From Ochromonas danica (lineage: Eukaryota > Sar > Chrysophyceae > Chromulinales > Chromulinaceae), in the NCBI GenBank assembly GCA_015146655.1, contig VKHL01000007.1, forward strand, positions 62,001 through 126,000: 64,000 nucleotides of DNA, written 5' to 3'. Position 1 is the first letter of the stretch. Each line of letters begins with the position of its first letter. Under the pieces are notes generated by a model, which was given only the letters and a program-made list of their open reading frames with translations, was not told where the DNA came from and ran no database searches. Positions 49,387-60,604 of this stretch are shown here, piece by piece. The translations under genes and the position numbers were made by a program.

Positions 49387-51597
49387 ATGAACGATTTTTC
49401 CTCTTCCTTTTTCGTCACACCAAGTCCGCGAATACGACTTTCCATAAATGACTTACAAGAACCATCTCGTGCTTTGAGCTTTGATGAATCTGTCTCGGAA
49501 AGTCAAGTCAAACGACAACGCGCTCCCCTCACTCCCCTCCTCAGCCCCACAGTCAAACTAGATTCCCGCACACCTTCCTTGGCTGCATCCCAAAGTGCTG
49601 ATGTGAGTGAAGTAAATCGAATGGATTACAAGAAAGAGCTGGCAAAGCTTCTCCTCCGATCCAGAGGCACTCCCTATGAGAAAACACTCAAAAAGTTTGT
49701 CGAGGCGAAGATCTTAGAAATCGACTATGACCGAAATCAAAGGCAAGCTGAAGAGCAAGTTTTGACCTCAGGTAGTCCTGATGGCAAGATCTCTCTGTCG
49801 GGTCTCAGCAAGAGCAAGTATGACCCAACCCCACAGCCCAAGGAATACACTCCTTTCGTCAAGACGACAGAGACGTACTGGAAGGAGAGATTTGAAGAGA
49901 TGTCTCGGCCACTTGACCGACATAAGTATACTGTAAGCTAGTGACCTAATGCTTGTTGATAGTTGTTGATTTAGAGTATTTGCTGTCATTGCAGGGTCGG
50001 GAAGAACTCTATCCACGAGTGACAACCAATCACTTAGGAAGACAAAGACCTGCTCCAAAGATTGCCTCCACCAAGAGTACTTGGAGGTCATCTTCTCCAC
50101 AGTGGGGTGAAGTTCCGCCTGGACCTCGAGTACCTGAGGAAGAGTTCCAGCAGTGGCTCCAGCAAAACGAAGAATGGGCTCAAAGGTCCAAGATCAAGGT
50201 ACTCCATACATTCAGTGCTTTGCACGTAAAGTTACTAAGATTGGTGTATGTTCAGATTTCTCAGGCGAAAGTGGACGCCGAAAGGACAGTAAAGGCTCAA
50301 GCCAAGCCCAGGTAACTAATAGTCGAAAGTCACCATCGATCTCTTGAACATTCATCTTGACTTTTCTTACTCGTAGGATATATGCAAAGAGTGTCAAGCT
50401 AGCTGAGCTTGCTCAACGAAAGGAAGCTGCCCAGCTCTCTCAATCTCTCTTAGCTTTGTCTAACCAACCTCCCACAGGAAGACAATCGAGAAGACCGAGA
50501 TCAGCTTATTCGAGTCCTATCGCCTCTCTTTCCCCGACGAGGTCTGTTGGCTCGATGAATGACGTGAGCAGCGTCTGGTCAGTTGATAACTCTCATTTGG
50601 ATGTCTACGGTCGCCTATCGTTGCGTGGTCGTGTTCACGCTGAGAAAAGACGAAATTGGAGTCCTCCTAAGGTAGAGGCTTCATTCTCGCCATCCATCAC
50701 TCGCAAATCAATCGAATTGGCTCGAAAGCATCGTGAATCTCAATCAGCTTCTCCTTGTCGACCTATTCAAGGACGTACCGCTGCTGCCAACCAAAGTGCT
50801 ACGACGAGACCTTTGAGTAGAGACAATCTGTCAGTAGTTAGTGATCCACTGGAGACAAACTCTGCAGGTAGACGGGAAAAGTCTCCGCTGGTCCAAGCTA
50901 GAGTCATTCAACAAGCCTACGACAAAGACAGAGTCCCTACTTCTGTTCGACGGGCACTAGAGCGATCTAGAAGTGCATCTCAAGCACGAGAAGAGCAAAC
51001 CCAAGCAGAAAAATCGAAGCGAGAATACATACAAGCTAGCACGAAGACCAAACCTTTCCAACCTACTCTAGTGTCTGAAGAAAGTCAGCGAATTATGGCA
51101 CGAAAGAACTCTTCCTTTGAAGAACGAAATCTGCGGTCTATAGAGAATATTCTCCTTCGTCAAGTCATAGCAAGTCGCTCTTCTACACCTGGTCCAGGCT
51201 ACTACGATTATAAAGTGAGAGTTACTTCTCCTCCACCAGGAGTTAGGTATGAGGACATGATCGATTATTTGCCCTTTTTCTTGACAAACAAGGTTGTAAC
51301 TGTGTTGTTGTTCATCTCATTGATAGACATCACAATAGCGTTCGACACGCATCTTCACCAGGTTATCAAGGCTATTCCTTTGCTAAGGAGAAGAGAGATA
51401 GTAGTTTAGGGCGGACGGGTATTGACTCTGATGTTCCTCCAGCCAGCCCTCTTTTCATTGATTTCCATTCCAAGACTCCAAGAGGCCGAGTCATGGCTTC
51501 TCCGAGGTCATCACCCCAAGTTAGCAAGTCCACAGCTAAGGCAAAGTCCCACGAAGAAGGTACAACACGTATGACTCAAGAAGAAATCCAACTGTAG
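49387..51597 (+). CDS. PG-rich-repeat (SHIPPO-like) protein
   Basis: Five exons: 49387-49932, 49995-50198, 50256-50311, 50377-51246 and 51327-51597, with introns of 57 to 80 bases; 648 residues with frame kept at every junction. The sequence is basic, Ser/Arg/Pro-rich and largely disordered. Near the C terminus are sperm-tail PG-rich motifs, RSSTPGPGYYDYKV and, in the last exon, ASSPGYQGYSFAKEKRD. These define the STPGR/SHIPPO family of axonemal microtubule-inner or -associated proteins. Reading through the fourth donor would add a hydrophobic tail ending at 51409. The spliced version is preferred because the fifth exon restores the PG motif and coding bias. Probably flagellar; the neighbouring divergent TPR-CNB gene fits that. 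Confidence 0.72.
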
Positions 51598-52049
51598 TGT
51601 AGTACGATAAATTACGATGCTGTAGGTAGTCTAGTCTAGGTGGTTTCATCCCTTTGTATAATAGCGATAACATTACATTTGCAGATACGCCCTGATCGAG
51701 TGTTATACTCTAAAGTTACATGGATTACGATCAGACTGGTCGGTTGTCGGTAGTGTAATGACTTTGTGTTGGATGGAAGCGAGATAGATGAATGGTGTGT
51801 CTATTATCTGCGTTGATAGACTGTGAGAAGCTCCAAGAGCAGACGAACGTTTTATTAACGACATTGATTGGGCATAGTCTACACATTAAACCACCACATT
51901 GGACCACCCCACTAGCTCTACTGTACAACTGCACGATGAATACTGTACCAGGAATACGATGAAGTCATAGCCTAGTGTAGTCTACATGGTGGATATTTAT
52001 GTAATTGCTTAACTCCCCACTGCAATCACAAGAAAGACAATTCAACCAC
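51598..52049. other. Intergenic, nothing seen
   Basis: About 450 AT-rich bases between two plus-strand genes; only short chance frames. Confidence 0.5.
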
Positions 52050-53348
52050 ATGGAGTCTTGCTTGAATAACTCTGACCTGGTGGCGTTAATCATCTCTTAT
52101 CTCCCTTGTAATGATCTACTCGCAGTAGAAGAGACGACTCGTGGATGGAGAAGTCTCGTCCTACGACAATTCGATATCCTCGCCGACGATCCCCACCAAC
52201 TCTACAAACACCTTTGCTATCTTCGCAGATTTTCCCTCCCTACAGGCAAGAAAGTATGCTGTTATATCAATCAGATAAGACAGGAGAAGACCGACTCTCT
52301 CGTCCTGCTAGGCGGTAGTTTTGGTTCTCTTGGCCAAAATACCGTCCATGTTGACATGACTCTGGATAGACTTGATTATTCCACCTTGAAGATCTTTCCC
52401 AAAGGCATGGGCTGTCAAGCAATGACTTATAGTGACAAGAGTCAAACTCTCTATTCCTTTGGTGGATATCAGGATTCCAGTGATTCCACCTTGACTTCAG
52501 TCTATGGCTATCACCTGCCAACCAAATCTTTACAATTCCACACTCCACTATCAGAAACCAACTGTTATGCATCTGCTACCACCTTGTTAGAGGGGGATAT
52601 TGTCCTAACAGGTGGATGTTCCTCTCCCTATCAAGGTGCGCGTGTCAGCTCTGCTTGTCGATATTTCGATCTCTCCCATCACTCTTGGGAAAACAATCGG
52701 ATTCCGTGTATGATTCAACCACGTTGTGGACATGAATCTGTGACTCTATTCAATGGAAATATGATGGTGATAGGAGGTTATCAAGGGGTGGATGCCCTGG
52801 ACCAGCACTGTTATAGCAGATCTGCGGAAATCTTCGACTTCCACCATCAGCAATGGCAGCTTCTCTCTGATGAAATGACACTTCCTCGCAGTGGCTTTGC
52901 ATCTTGTATAGGTCCATATGGATCTGTCTATGTAGCGGGTGGTAGTCAAGATGGAAGTCATGGCACGAACTCAGTTGAACGGTATGATTCTCGCGAAGGG
53001 AAATGGGAGTCAGTGGCTTCCATGATAATGCCCAGGGGATATTGCTCAGGCTCGCTATCTCCTTCAGGGTTTTTCTATGTTAGTGGTGGTATGCATAATT
53101 CGAAATTTCAGGGAGGCATTGAATTGTATGACTTCCGAACTAACCGTTGGTTTGCCATGTGCTCGGGAAATGATGTGGCCGTGCAGCTGGGATCTCAAAT
53201 CACAACTGTGGCTGACTTTCCAGCTACACCATCCTTACTATCCTTTTCATCTCCATCGATGTCCTCAGCCCATGTCAACTTCGTCTTGGAATGTCTTCGA
53301 GCCTGTCACAAGACAGTCTGCCTGCTACCTTTACAAACATCAGATTGA
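52050..53348 (+). CDS. F-box/Kelch-repeat protein
   Basis: Intronless, 432 residues from the ATG at 52050 (MESCLNNSDLVALIISYLP). The N-terminal 40 residues fit an F-box: LVALIISYLPCNDLLAVEET, then WRSLVL. Kelch blades follow, with the Gly-Gly and spaced Tyr/Trp pattern: SFGGYQDSSDSTLTSVYGYH, VLTGGCSSPYQGARVSSACR, MMVIGGYQGVDALDQHCYSR, SVYVAGGSQDGSHGTNSVER and FYVSGGMHNSKFQGGIELYD. Five or six blades form one propeller. F-box/Kelch proteins are substrate receptors of SCF ubiquitin ligases. It ends 97 bases from the convergent NAXD gene. Confidence 0.85.
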   Translation: MESCLNNSDLVALIISYLPCNDLLAVEETTRGWRSLVLRQFDILADDPHQLYKHLCYLRRFSLPTGKKVCCYINQIRQEKTDSLVLLGGSFGSLGQNTVHVDMTLDRLDYSTLKIFPKGMGCQAMTYSDKSQTLYSFGGYQDSSDSTLTSVYGYHLPTKSLQFHTPLSETNCYASATTLLEGDIVLTGGCSSPYQGARVSSACRYFDLSHHSWENNRIPCMIQPRCGHESVTLFNGNMMVIGGYQGVDALDQHCYSRSAEIFDFHHQQWQLLSDEMTLPRSGFASCIGPYGSVYVAGGSQDGSHGTNSVERYDSREGKWESVASMIMPRGYCSGSLSPSGFFYVSGGMHNSKFQGGIELYDFRTNRWFAMCSGNDVAVQLGSQITTVADFPATPSLLSFSSPSMSSAHVNFVLECLRACHKTVCLLPLQTSD

Positions 53349-53445
53349 CACTCAACTTATGATTATTCTGTACTGTAGAACATTAGGGGTTGGGGGTTTG
53401 TTTTGGGACAAATATATATATTATTAAGGAAAATCAGAATTCGGT

Positions 53446-54632
53446 TCATTCTTTTGCGAAAGAGGAGAATGCTTGGCCAAGGCCTGCCAGCACGTCTGGC
53501 GTGGTCATGCTTCTGCCTTGCTGTGCGAAGACCGCCGCGCTTGCCTTCTTCACCACTGTCGCTGCTAGCAGTCCTGCCACGATGTTCTTGCTGGGTGGTC
53601 GCTCTCCTTCCCAGGGTATTGCCTTCTCTGTTCGATTGCTCCAGTGCAGGGCGACAGCGAGCGATCCTGCCAGCAAGTCTCCCTGCCCTCCGCATCGACG
53701 AGGAGACCCTGTCTCCAACAACTCGTACACATCATGACCATCTGTCAGTATATCATGAGCACCTTTGCAGAGGATAGTCACGCCTCCTAGTGCTTGACTG
53801 AGAGCTCTGGCACGTCCCGCCAGGTTATTGTTGTTATTGTTGTTGTTGTCACGTTCTCCCAAAGCCGCTCGCATCTCTTGGGACGTTTCCTCCGCCCGCA
53901 GCACTGCCTCCACCAAACGTTCAAACTCAGCGGCATTCGGAGTAAGGATGCAACTAACAAGCATCACAATAAGCAATAAGACAACGAGGCCATGCGGCAG
54001 CTTGTTAGCTAGGTCGGTAGGTCTTACTTGAGATATCCGTGAACGAGGGCAGGCTGCTGGCTGACCAACCACAGTCCATCAGCATCGATCACCGTCCTAT
54101 GCACAAACCAAATGATTCACATGCTATGTCATGAAGAGAAGAAGTGGGAGGCTCACGCCAGATTGCGCTGCTTGGCCAGGCCGAGAAGTCGAGCGGCTAA
54201 CGTGGCGCTGTGTGGATTGCGACCCATGCCAGGCCCCACCACAAGAGCGTGAATACGCGGCAAGAAACTCTCTATAAGACTCACTCCACGCGTGATCTCT
54301 TCTTCAATCTTAGAGTAAGGAAGAGTGGAATAGTCTGAGAAGACGGAATCCTGGTAGACCGGAGTGACCATTAGCTCGGGGGAATAGCACTTGATGGGAG
54401 TCGCTGCTTGTTCGGAGCAGAAGACGAAGGAGAGGTCTCCTCCAAACTTTAACGCTGCCTTGGCTGCATAGTAAGGGGCGCCTGTGTAGTCCCTCGATCC
54501 TCCCAACACGGCTATCCGTCCCATACTGCCTTTGTGCTCCAAATAAGTCAATGGAGGGATGATCACACTCGCTAATGTTGCCACTTCATTCCATGCTAAT
54601 CTGAAAACAGAGTAAGACTGAGACAATGACAT
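53446..54632 (-). CDS. NAXD: ATP-dependent NAD(P)H-hydrate dehydratase
   Basis: Three exons on the minus strand: 54632-54157, 54096-54028 and 53953-53446, with 60- and 74-base introns in phase 2; 350 residues (human about 347). The spliced sequence has the ribokinase-like CARKD blocks: GRIAVLGGSRDYTGAPYYAA, VVGPGMGRNP, then TVIDADGLWLVSQQP across the first junction and CILTPNAAEFERL across the second, and ETGSPRRCGGQGDLLAGSLA holding the catalytic Asp (in GxGD). The enzyme repairs hydrated NADH and NADPH using ATP. An eight-Asn run interrupts a surface helix near residue 220. The start at 54632 (MSLSQSYSVFRLAWNE) could act as a short mitochondrial leader. Confidence 0.93.
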
Positions 54633-54850
54633 CGACCTTCTTCTCACTTAGACACTTTCCTTTCCTCTTCAATCACACTTAGTGTAAATCACCAATGTAA
54701 TTAAAGGAATTACGTTAATCTAGATCTCCAGAAATCTGCCAATTTAGCTCCTCTCTCTCTGCCAGGTGGCTTGCTGTCAAAAGTCAAAAGCAGTGTTTGA
54801 TTTGACTTCATCTATCATATCTATCCCCTCAAGCAAGCAGTGCCAGAGCC
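54633..54850. promoter_or_regulatory. Divergent promoter NAXD/secreted lectin-like gene
   Basis: A 218-base spacer carrying AGATCTCCAGA at 54722-54732, the reverse of the motif seen twice at 498-516, and a CTCTCTCTCT tract. Functional role is inferred. Confidence 0.35.
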
Positions 54851-55930
54851 ATGCAGTTGATCTGGAAGGCCTTCCTCTTCTCCCTTCTCTTTTACACTAT
54901 CCTGGCTGCAGTAGCTAAGAATAGTAACAACAACAAGAAGAAGTCAGAGAAGAGTTCTTCAGATCCCAATGACAACAAAGGCCTCACACCTTTTTTCTTA
55001 CAAGACCCAACAGATCAAATGTGTCTAGGACCTAAAGGCTTTACTATTTGCGATGAGAAAGCACTGTGGATTCTGACTCGCAGACCTGGTAAGAAGACTT
55101 ATTCCTTGGTCTCCTTCCACGACCCCAGCAAAGGCGTCTGCCTCCAGCAGAAGACCTCCTTCTTAGGACTCTTTGGCAGTGACCAGCTCACTTTAGGCCC
55201 TTGTAGCAGTGGTAAGGCTAAGGCGTGGCAGTGGGACTTCATCGATAACTCCCAAGTGAAGCTTTCCTCCAGCGGGCGCTGCCTCGTGCGTGGCAAGCAT
55301 TTGAAAAACTCTGTCTCACTAGGCAACTGTCAAAAGGGAGACTTCACTCCTTTGGTCTACCATCCTACTGCAGTTCATGAAAATGGGTTTTATCTCAAAG
55401 CAGCGGATGGAAGCTGTTTTGATGGGTCTCGCTTCCGCTCTTGCAGTAGCAGTAGCCATGCCAACAAGTTGCTATGGGGCATGGGTGTCAAGTATGTAGG
55501 AGGAGAAGCAAAGAAGTACTTCTTTCACTTTGCTCCTTCTGAAAGATCTAACTGCTTGGTTGCCAAGGGCAGCAAGACAGAGGTTGGCAGCTGCACCAGT
55601 TCCCAGGCACTGGGCTGGGCTGTGGCCGATGGTCAATTGTCATTCAAGCACGGCCAGCAGTGTGTTGCACGTAATCCAGACGACACAGCCTCATTAGTAA
55701 AATGCAGTAAAGGAAGCGAGTACATTTCGCTAGAAGTGCGCGCATTCTACACTCAGGAGCAGTTGGAACAGATGCTGCAGAATGAGGTAAGCTTCACCAG
55801 CTGATGTTCGTCTTCTTCTTCTGCATGTCTGATCAATTACATTATGCTGAATCTCCTGTAATAGAGCCTTAGCGCAGCCGACAAAGCTGCTTTAGTGGAC
55901 AGTTGGCAACGAAAGAAGGGGGTAGCTTAA
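54851..55930 (+). CDS. Secreted beta-trefoil (ricin-B-like) protein
   Basis: Two exons, 54851-55786 and 55865-55930, with a 78-base phase-0 intron; 333 residues. A signal peptide (MQLIWKAFLFSLLFYTILAA) is followed by a Lys/Ser/Asn-rich spacer. Cys-rich repeats of about 45 residues come next, with the beta-trefoil rhythm: MCLGPKGFTICDEKALWIL, GVCLQQKTSFLG ending LGPCSSGKAKAWQWDF, GRCLVRGKHLKNSVSLGNCQ, and NCLVAKGSKTEVGSC. The AWQWDF element approximates the QxW signature of ricin-B lectin folds, which bind sugars. There is no membrane anchor or ER-retention tail, so secretion or vesicle location is likely. The second exon adds a short helical tail, ending only 40 bases from the convergent Gln-rich gene. 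Confidence 0.65.
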
Positions 55931-55970
55931 TTTGTTAACTTGATGACGAACATTTCTGAATTCCATGGGA

Positions 55971-58900
55971 CTATTGAGGAGGAGATTCAAGAATGTAGCA
56001 CAAATTGGGTAGACTTTTGAGGAAGGCTCGCGCTGCTGGCGATAATGCTCCTTCCACCCGCGACACACTGTCAGATATTAAGATACTGTCAACACCACAC
56101 GGAACACGAGCACATTGTCACATGAACGGCGCACGACACTTACCTGTCAAAACTTGGGTCGATATTACTAACAACAGTAGCTTCTCCCGCAGTAGAGACG
56201 CCACTTTCATGTTGTGACGAGGGATGCTGAGATAAAGCTCCGCCTGCATCGTGGACCTCTTTGATGGAGACCGCCTTCTTGGGGAACGGCTTGGTTAAGA
56301 TGCGAGCAGGGAGTCCGAAACGCTGTCGATTCACGAGATCTGACATCACCTGAGTTTGCTCAGACTTCAACAATACTTCATCCATGCAATGCTTTGACCA
56401 TTCGTCCACTAAACCGTCGCGTGATGAGGAAGAAGGAACACTTGTTAACCACTAGACAGCCAACACCAAAGCCACTCAGCCCGTTGTACACAAAGAGAAA
56501 ACATCAAAAGATCGATAGACACCTACCTGATCGATAGCACCATAATCTACTTCGCTAGTCGTCTCCTGAGGAGCTACCTTTTCAAACGGAGGGAAGAATT
56601 GGCTCGCGAACTCCAAAGTTCTGGAGAGAAACTCTTGCTGAACTTGCAGCTGGGAAAGCTCCACTTCATGATGCTCAACAGCGGATGCTGTAGAAGCTTC
56701 AAAAGCATCCCATTCCACATTGTCCGAAGGGGGCTCGACCTGCTTCTTGAGAGGTGTCCGTACCTCAACACCAGCAGGATTGAGAGAATGGGCAGGTTGG
56801 ACAGCAGATGAAGCGCTGTCCTCAAAAGCATCCCATTCCACATCTTCTTGAGACGATACGAGCTGTTCACTCTCTTTAGATGTAATGATGGTTTCAGAAT
56901 CCACAGCCACAGCAGGCGCTTCAGCAAATGCAGCCCAATCGTCATCATCTTCATCTTCCGCGGCAACTATCTGAGCGTTTTCTTCTTCTTTATGTCCATC
57001 GTCGACCAGCAACTCTTGCTGTTGCGTCACCACCTGCTGTGGTTGCTGGTAGTCAGCAAAGGATTCCCATTCTGCTTCAGCTTCAACAGAAGGCTGCTGC
57101 TCTTGCAATTGAGTCTTGCTTACTTCATCTACCACTACCTCATGTTGATCTTCCTCTACCTCGTGCTGTGTCACTAACACTGGTTGTTGTTGCTCTTCTT
57201 CTTTCGTCACGGGCGGCTGTGGCTGTGGCTGTGGTTGTGGCTGTTGGTAGTCAGCAAAGGATTCCCATTCATCTTCAGCCTCCACAATAACAGACTGCTG
57301 TTCTTGTAACTCTGTCGGCTGTTCCTTTTCTTCTGGTTGCTGCTGTTGGTCTTCCTCTTTCATCACGGGAGGCTGTACCACTTGCTGTGGTTGTTGGTAG
57401 TCAGCAAAAGATTCCCATATATCTTCAACTTCCTCAGCAGACTTCAACCCTTGCTGCTGTGTCTGTGCTTGTTCCTCCTCATCTAGTTTCTGTTGCTCTT
57501 CACCATGTGCCACCAACACTGGCACTTCCTGCTGTTGCTGTTGTGGTTGTTGCTGCTGATGGTCAACAAAGGATTCCCATGGATCTTCAGCTTCCGCAGC
57601 AGGCAGTTGCTCTTTGGACTGATTTTGCTCCTTTTCTTCCAATTTCTGTTGTTCTTCTTCATTTTTACTCATGGTTACGGCTTGCTGTTCTGGCTCGCGA
57701 GCATCCGCTTCTACTACAGATTGTTGTTCTTGCTGTTCTTCTTCCTTGTGCATCTCAGGCTCGTCTAACTCATATGCCACTAAACGCTCCTCGTGCTGTG
57801 CCACCAACACTGGTTGTTGAAGTTGTGCCTGCAGTTGCTGATGGTCAACAAAGGATTCCCATGGGTCTTCAGCTTCCACCATAGAAGCCTTCTCCTGCAA
57901 CTCTGGTTGTTGTTTCTCATCTGGCTGCTGTTGTTGCTGATGGTCAACGAAGGATTCCAATAGATCAGACTGCTGCTCTTGCAATTGAGGCTTATTCACA
58001 TCATCTGTCACTACCTCACGTTGGTTTACCTTTTCTTCGTGCTGTGTCACTAACACTGGCTGATGTTGATGTTGCAGCTGTTGCTCTTCCTCTTTCATCA
58101 CCGAATGATGTACCACCTGCTGTGGTTGTTGGTGGTCAGCAAAAGATTCCCATATATCTTCAACTTCCTCAGCAGACTTCAACCCTTGCTGCTGTGTCTG
58201 TGCTTGTTCCTCCTCATCTAGTTTCTGTTGCTCTTCACCATGTGCCACCAACACTGGCACTTCCTGCTGTTGCTGTTGTGGTTGTTGCTGCTGATGGTCA
58301 ACAAAGGATTCCCATGGATCTTCAGCTTCCGCAGCAGGCAGTTGCTCTTTGGACTGATTTTGCTCCTTTTCTTCCAATTTCTGTTGTTCTTCTTCATTTT
58401 TACTCATGGTTACGGCTTGCTGTTCTGGCTCGCGAGCATCCGCTTCTACTACAGATTGTTGTTCTTGCTGTTCTTCTTCCTTGTGCATCTCAGGCTCGTC
58501 TAACTCATATGCCACTAAACGCTCCTCGTGCTGTGCCACCAACACTGGTTGTTGAAGTTGTGCCTGCAGTTGCTGATGGTCAACAAAGGATTCCCATGGG
58601 TCTTCAGCTTCCACCATAGAAGCCTTCTCCTGCAACTCTGGTTGTTGTTTCTCATCTGGCTGCTGTTGTTGCTGATGGTCAACGAAGGATTCCAATAGAT
58701 CAGACTGCTGCTCTTGCAATTGAGGCTTATTCACATCATCTGTCACTACCTCACGTTGGTTTACCTTTTCTTCGTGCTGTGTCACTAACACTGGCTGATG
58801 TTGATGTTGCAGCTGTTGCTCTTCCTCTTTCATCACCGAATGATGTACCACCTGCTGTGGTTGTTGGTGGTCAGCAAAAGATTCCCATATATCTTCAACT

Positions 58901-60459
58901 TCCTCAGCAGACTTCAACCCTTGCTGCTGTGTCTGTGCTTGTTCCTCCTCATCTAGTTTCTGTTGCTCTTCACCATGTGCCACCAACACTGGCACTTCCT
59001 GCTGTTGCTGTTGTGGTTGTTGCTGCTGATGGTCAACAAAGGATTCCCATGGATCTTCAGCTTCCGCAGCAGGCAGTTGCTCTTTGGACTGATTTTGCTC
59101 CTTTTCTTCCAATTTCTGTTGTTCTTCTTCATTTTTACTCATGGTTACGGCTTGCTGTTCTGGCTCGCGAGCATCCGCTTCTACTACAGATTGTTGTTCT
59201 TGCTGTTCTTCTTCCTTGTGCATCTCAGGCTCGTCTAACTCATATGCCACTAAACGCTCCTCGTGCTGTGCCACCAACACTGGTTGTTGAAGTTGTGCCT
59301 GCAGTTGCTGATGGTCAACAAAGGATTCCCATGGGTCTTCAGCTTCCACCATAGAAGCCTTCTCCTGCAACTCTGGTTGTTGTTTCTCATCTGGCTGCTG
59401 TTGTTGCTGATGGTCAACGAAGGATTCCAATAGATCAGACTGCTGCTCTTGCAATTGAGGCTTATTCACATCATCTGTCACTACCTCACGTTGGTTTACC
59501 TTTTCTTCGTGCTGTGTCACTAACACTGGCTGATGTTGATGTTGCAGCTGTTGCTCTTCCTCTTTCATCACCGAATGATGTACCACCTGCTGTGGTTGTT
59601 GGTGGTCAGCAAAAGATTCCCATATATCTTCAACTTCCTCAGCAGACTTCAACCCTTGCTGCTGTGTCTGTGCTTGTTCCTCCTCATCTAGTTTCTGTTG
59701 CTCTTCACCATGTGCCACCAACACTGGCACTTCCTGCTGTTGCTGTTGTGGTTGTTGCTGTTGATGGTCAACAAAGGATTCCCATGGATCTTCAGGTTCT
59801 ACCGTAGGCTGCAGTGTTTGTAGCTTATGCTGCTGTTGGTCTTCTACTTGCGGCTGCGTTTTGTCCACCTGATCTACCACTACCTCATGTTGGTCTACCT
59901 CAACCTCGTGCTGTGTCACTAACACTGGTTGTTGTTGCTCTTCTTCTTTCGTCACGGGCGGCTGTGGCTGTGGCTGTGGTTGTGGCTGTTGGTAGTCAGC
60001 AAAGGATTCCCATTCATCTTCAGCCTCCACAATAACAGACTGCTGTTCTTGTAACTCTGTCGGCTGTTCCTTTTCTTCTGGTTGCTGCTGTTGGTCTTCC
60101 TCTTTCATCACGGGAGGCTGTACCACTTGCTGTGGTTGTTGGTAGTCAGCAAAAGATTCCCATATATCTTCAGCTTCCACACCAGACTGCTGCAGCTCTT
60201 GTGGCAGAGACTGCCGCTGTTGTTGGTGTTGGGGGTCTGCAGGCTGACCATGTTGTTCGAATTGAGGTGGTGTTACTTCCTCTTTCACCTGCTCTTTCGC
60301 ATGGAAAACAAGCTCCTCGCTAATTTCATCCGTGGGAGGCTGGCAGGGAGGCTGACCTTCCTCTACTCTTGGCAGTGAAGGAGCCGCGGAAACAGAAGGA
60401 TCACTTGGTAGTGTGGAAGGAGCTGTGGTGAAATCATCCCAGTCAAAATCATCATCCAT
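55971..60459 (-). CDS. Giant Gln/Glu-rich protein with WxxF motifs, possible aftiphilin-like adaptor
   Basis: Three exons on the minus strand: 60459-56527, 56451-56144 and 56085-55971, with introns of 75 and 58 bases (phases 0 and 2); 1451 residues. The first 1,250 residues are disordered, Gln/Glu/Val-rich, and carry many acidic WxxF motifs: EDEWESFADYQ, EDPWESFVDHQ, DDDWAAFAEAP and VEWDAFED. Such motifs bind the ear domains of AP-1 and GGA clathrin adaptors. The C-terminal exons give a conserved-looking region: VDEWSKHCMDEVLLKS, RQRFGLPARI, and finally ALSPAARAFLKSLPNLCYIL, which resembles the end of aftiphilin's clathrin-binding domain. The start MDDDFDWDDF is taken at 60459 because the upstream frame lacks an ATG. 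A clathrin-trafficking role is inference. The central part is a 735-base tandem repeat. Confidence 0.6.
57400..59795 (-). repeat. 735-base tandem repeat, about 3.3 units, in coding sequence
   Basis: Equivalent positions recur every 735 bases (for example 57403, 58138, 58873 and 59608), giving 245 codons per unit. Units look identical by eye over most of their length. Each unit contributes several WESF-type motifs. The unit length is a multiple of three, so copy-number change leaves the frame intact. Confidence 0.9.
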
Positions 60460-60604
60460 TTTCTCCAGAGGATCAGCTGAGGATGAGAAGAAGAATTGTT
60501 TTGGATCTGTCTGATTCTTCCCACCGCTTTCCTTATTATGTAATTCACTAATTCCCAAGAGAAATTCAGTTAAAAGGTTACACAAAGGTCAGTCCACACA
60601 AGGA

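Noticed and set aside
57387-59807. Long plus-strand open frames rich in Val, Leu and Ala across the Gln-rich gene
   Set aside because: They are antisense shadows of CAG/CAA-rich coding repeats on the minus strand and recur only because the repeat unit is a multiple of three.
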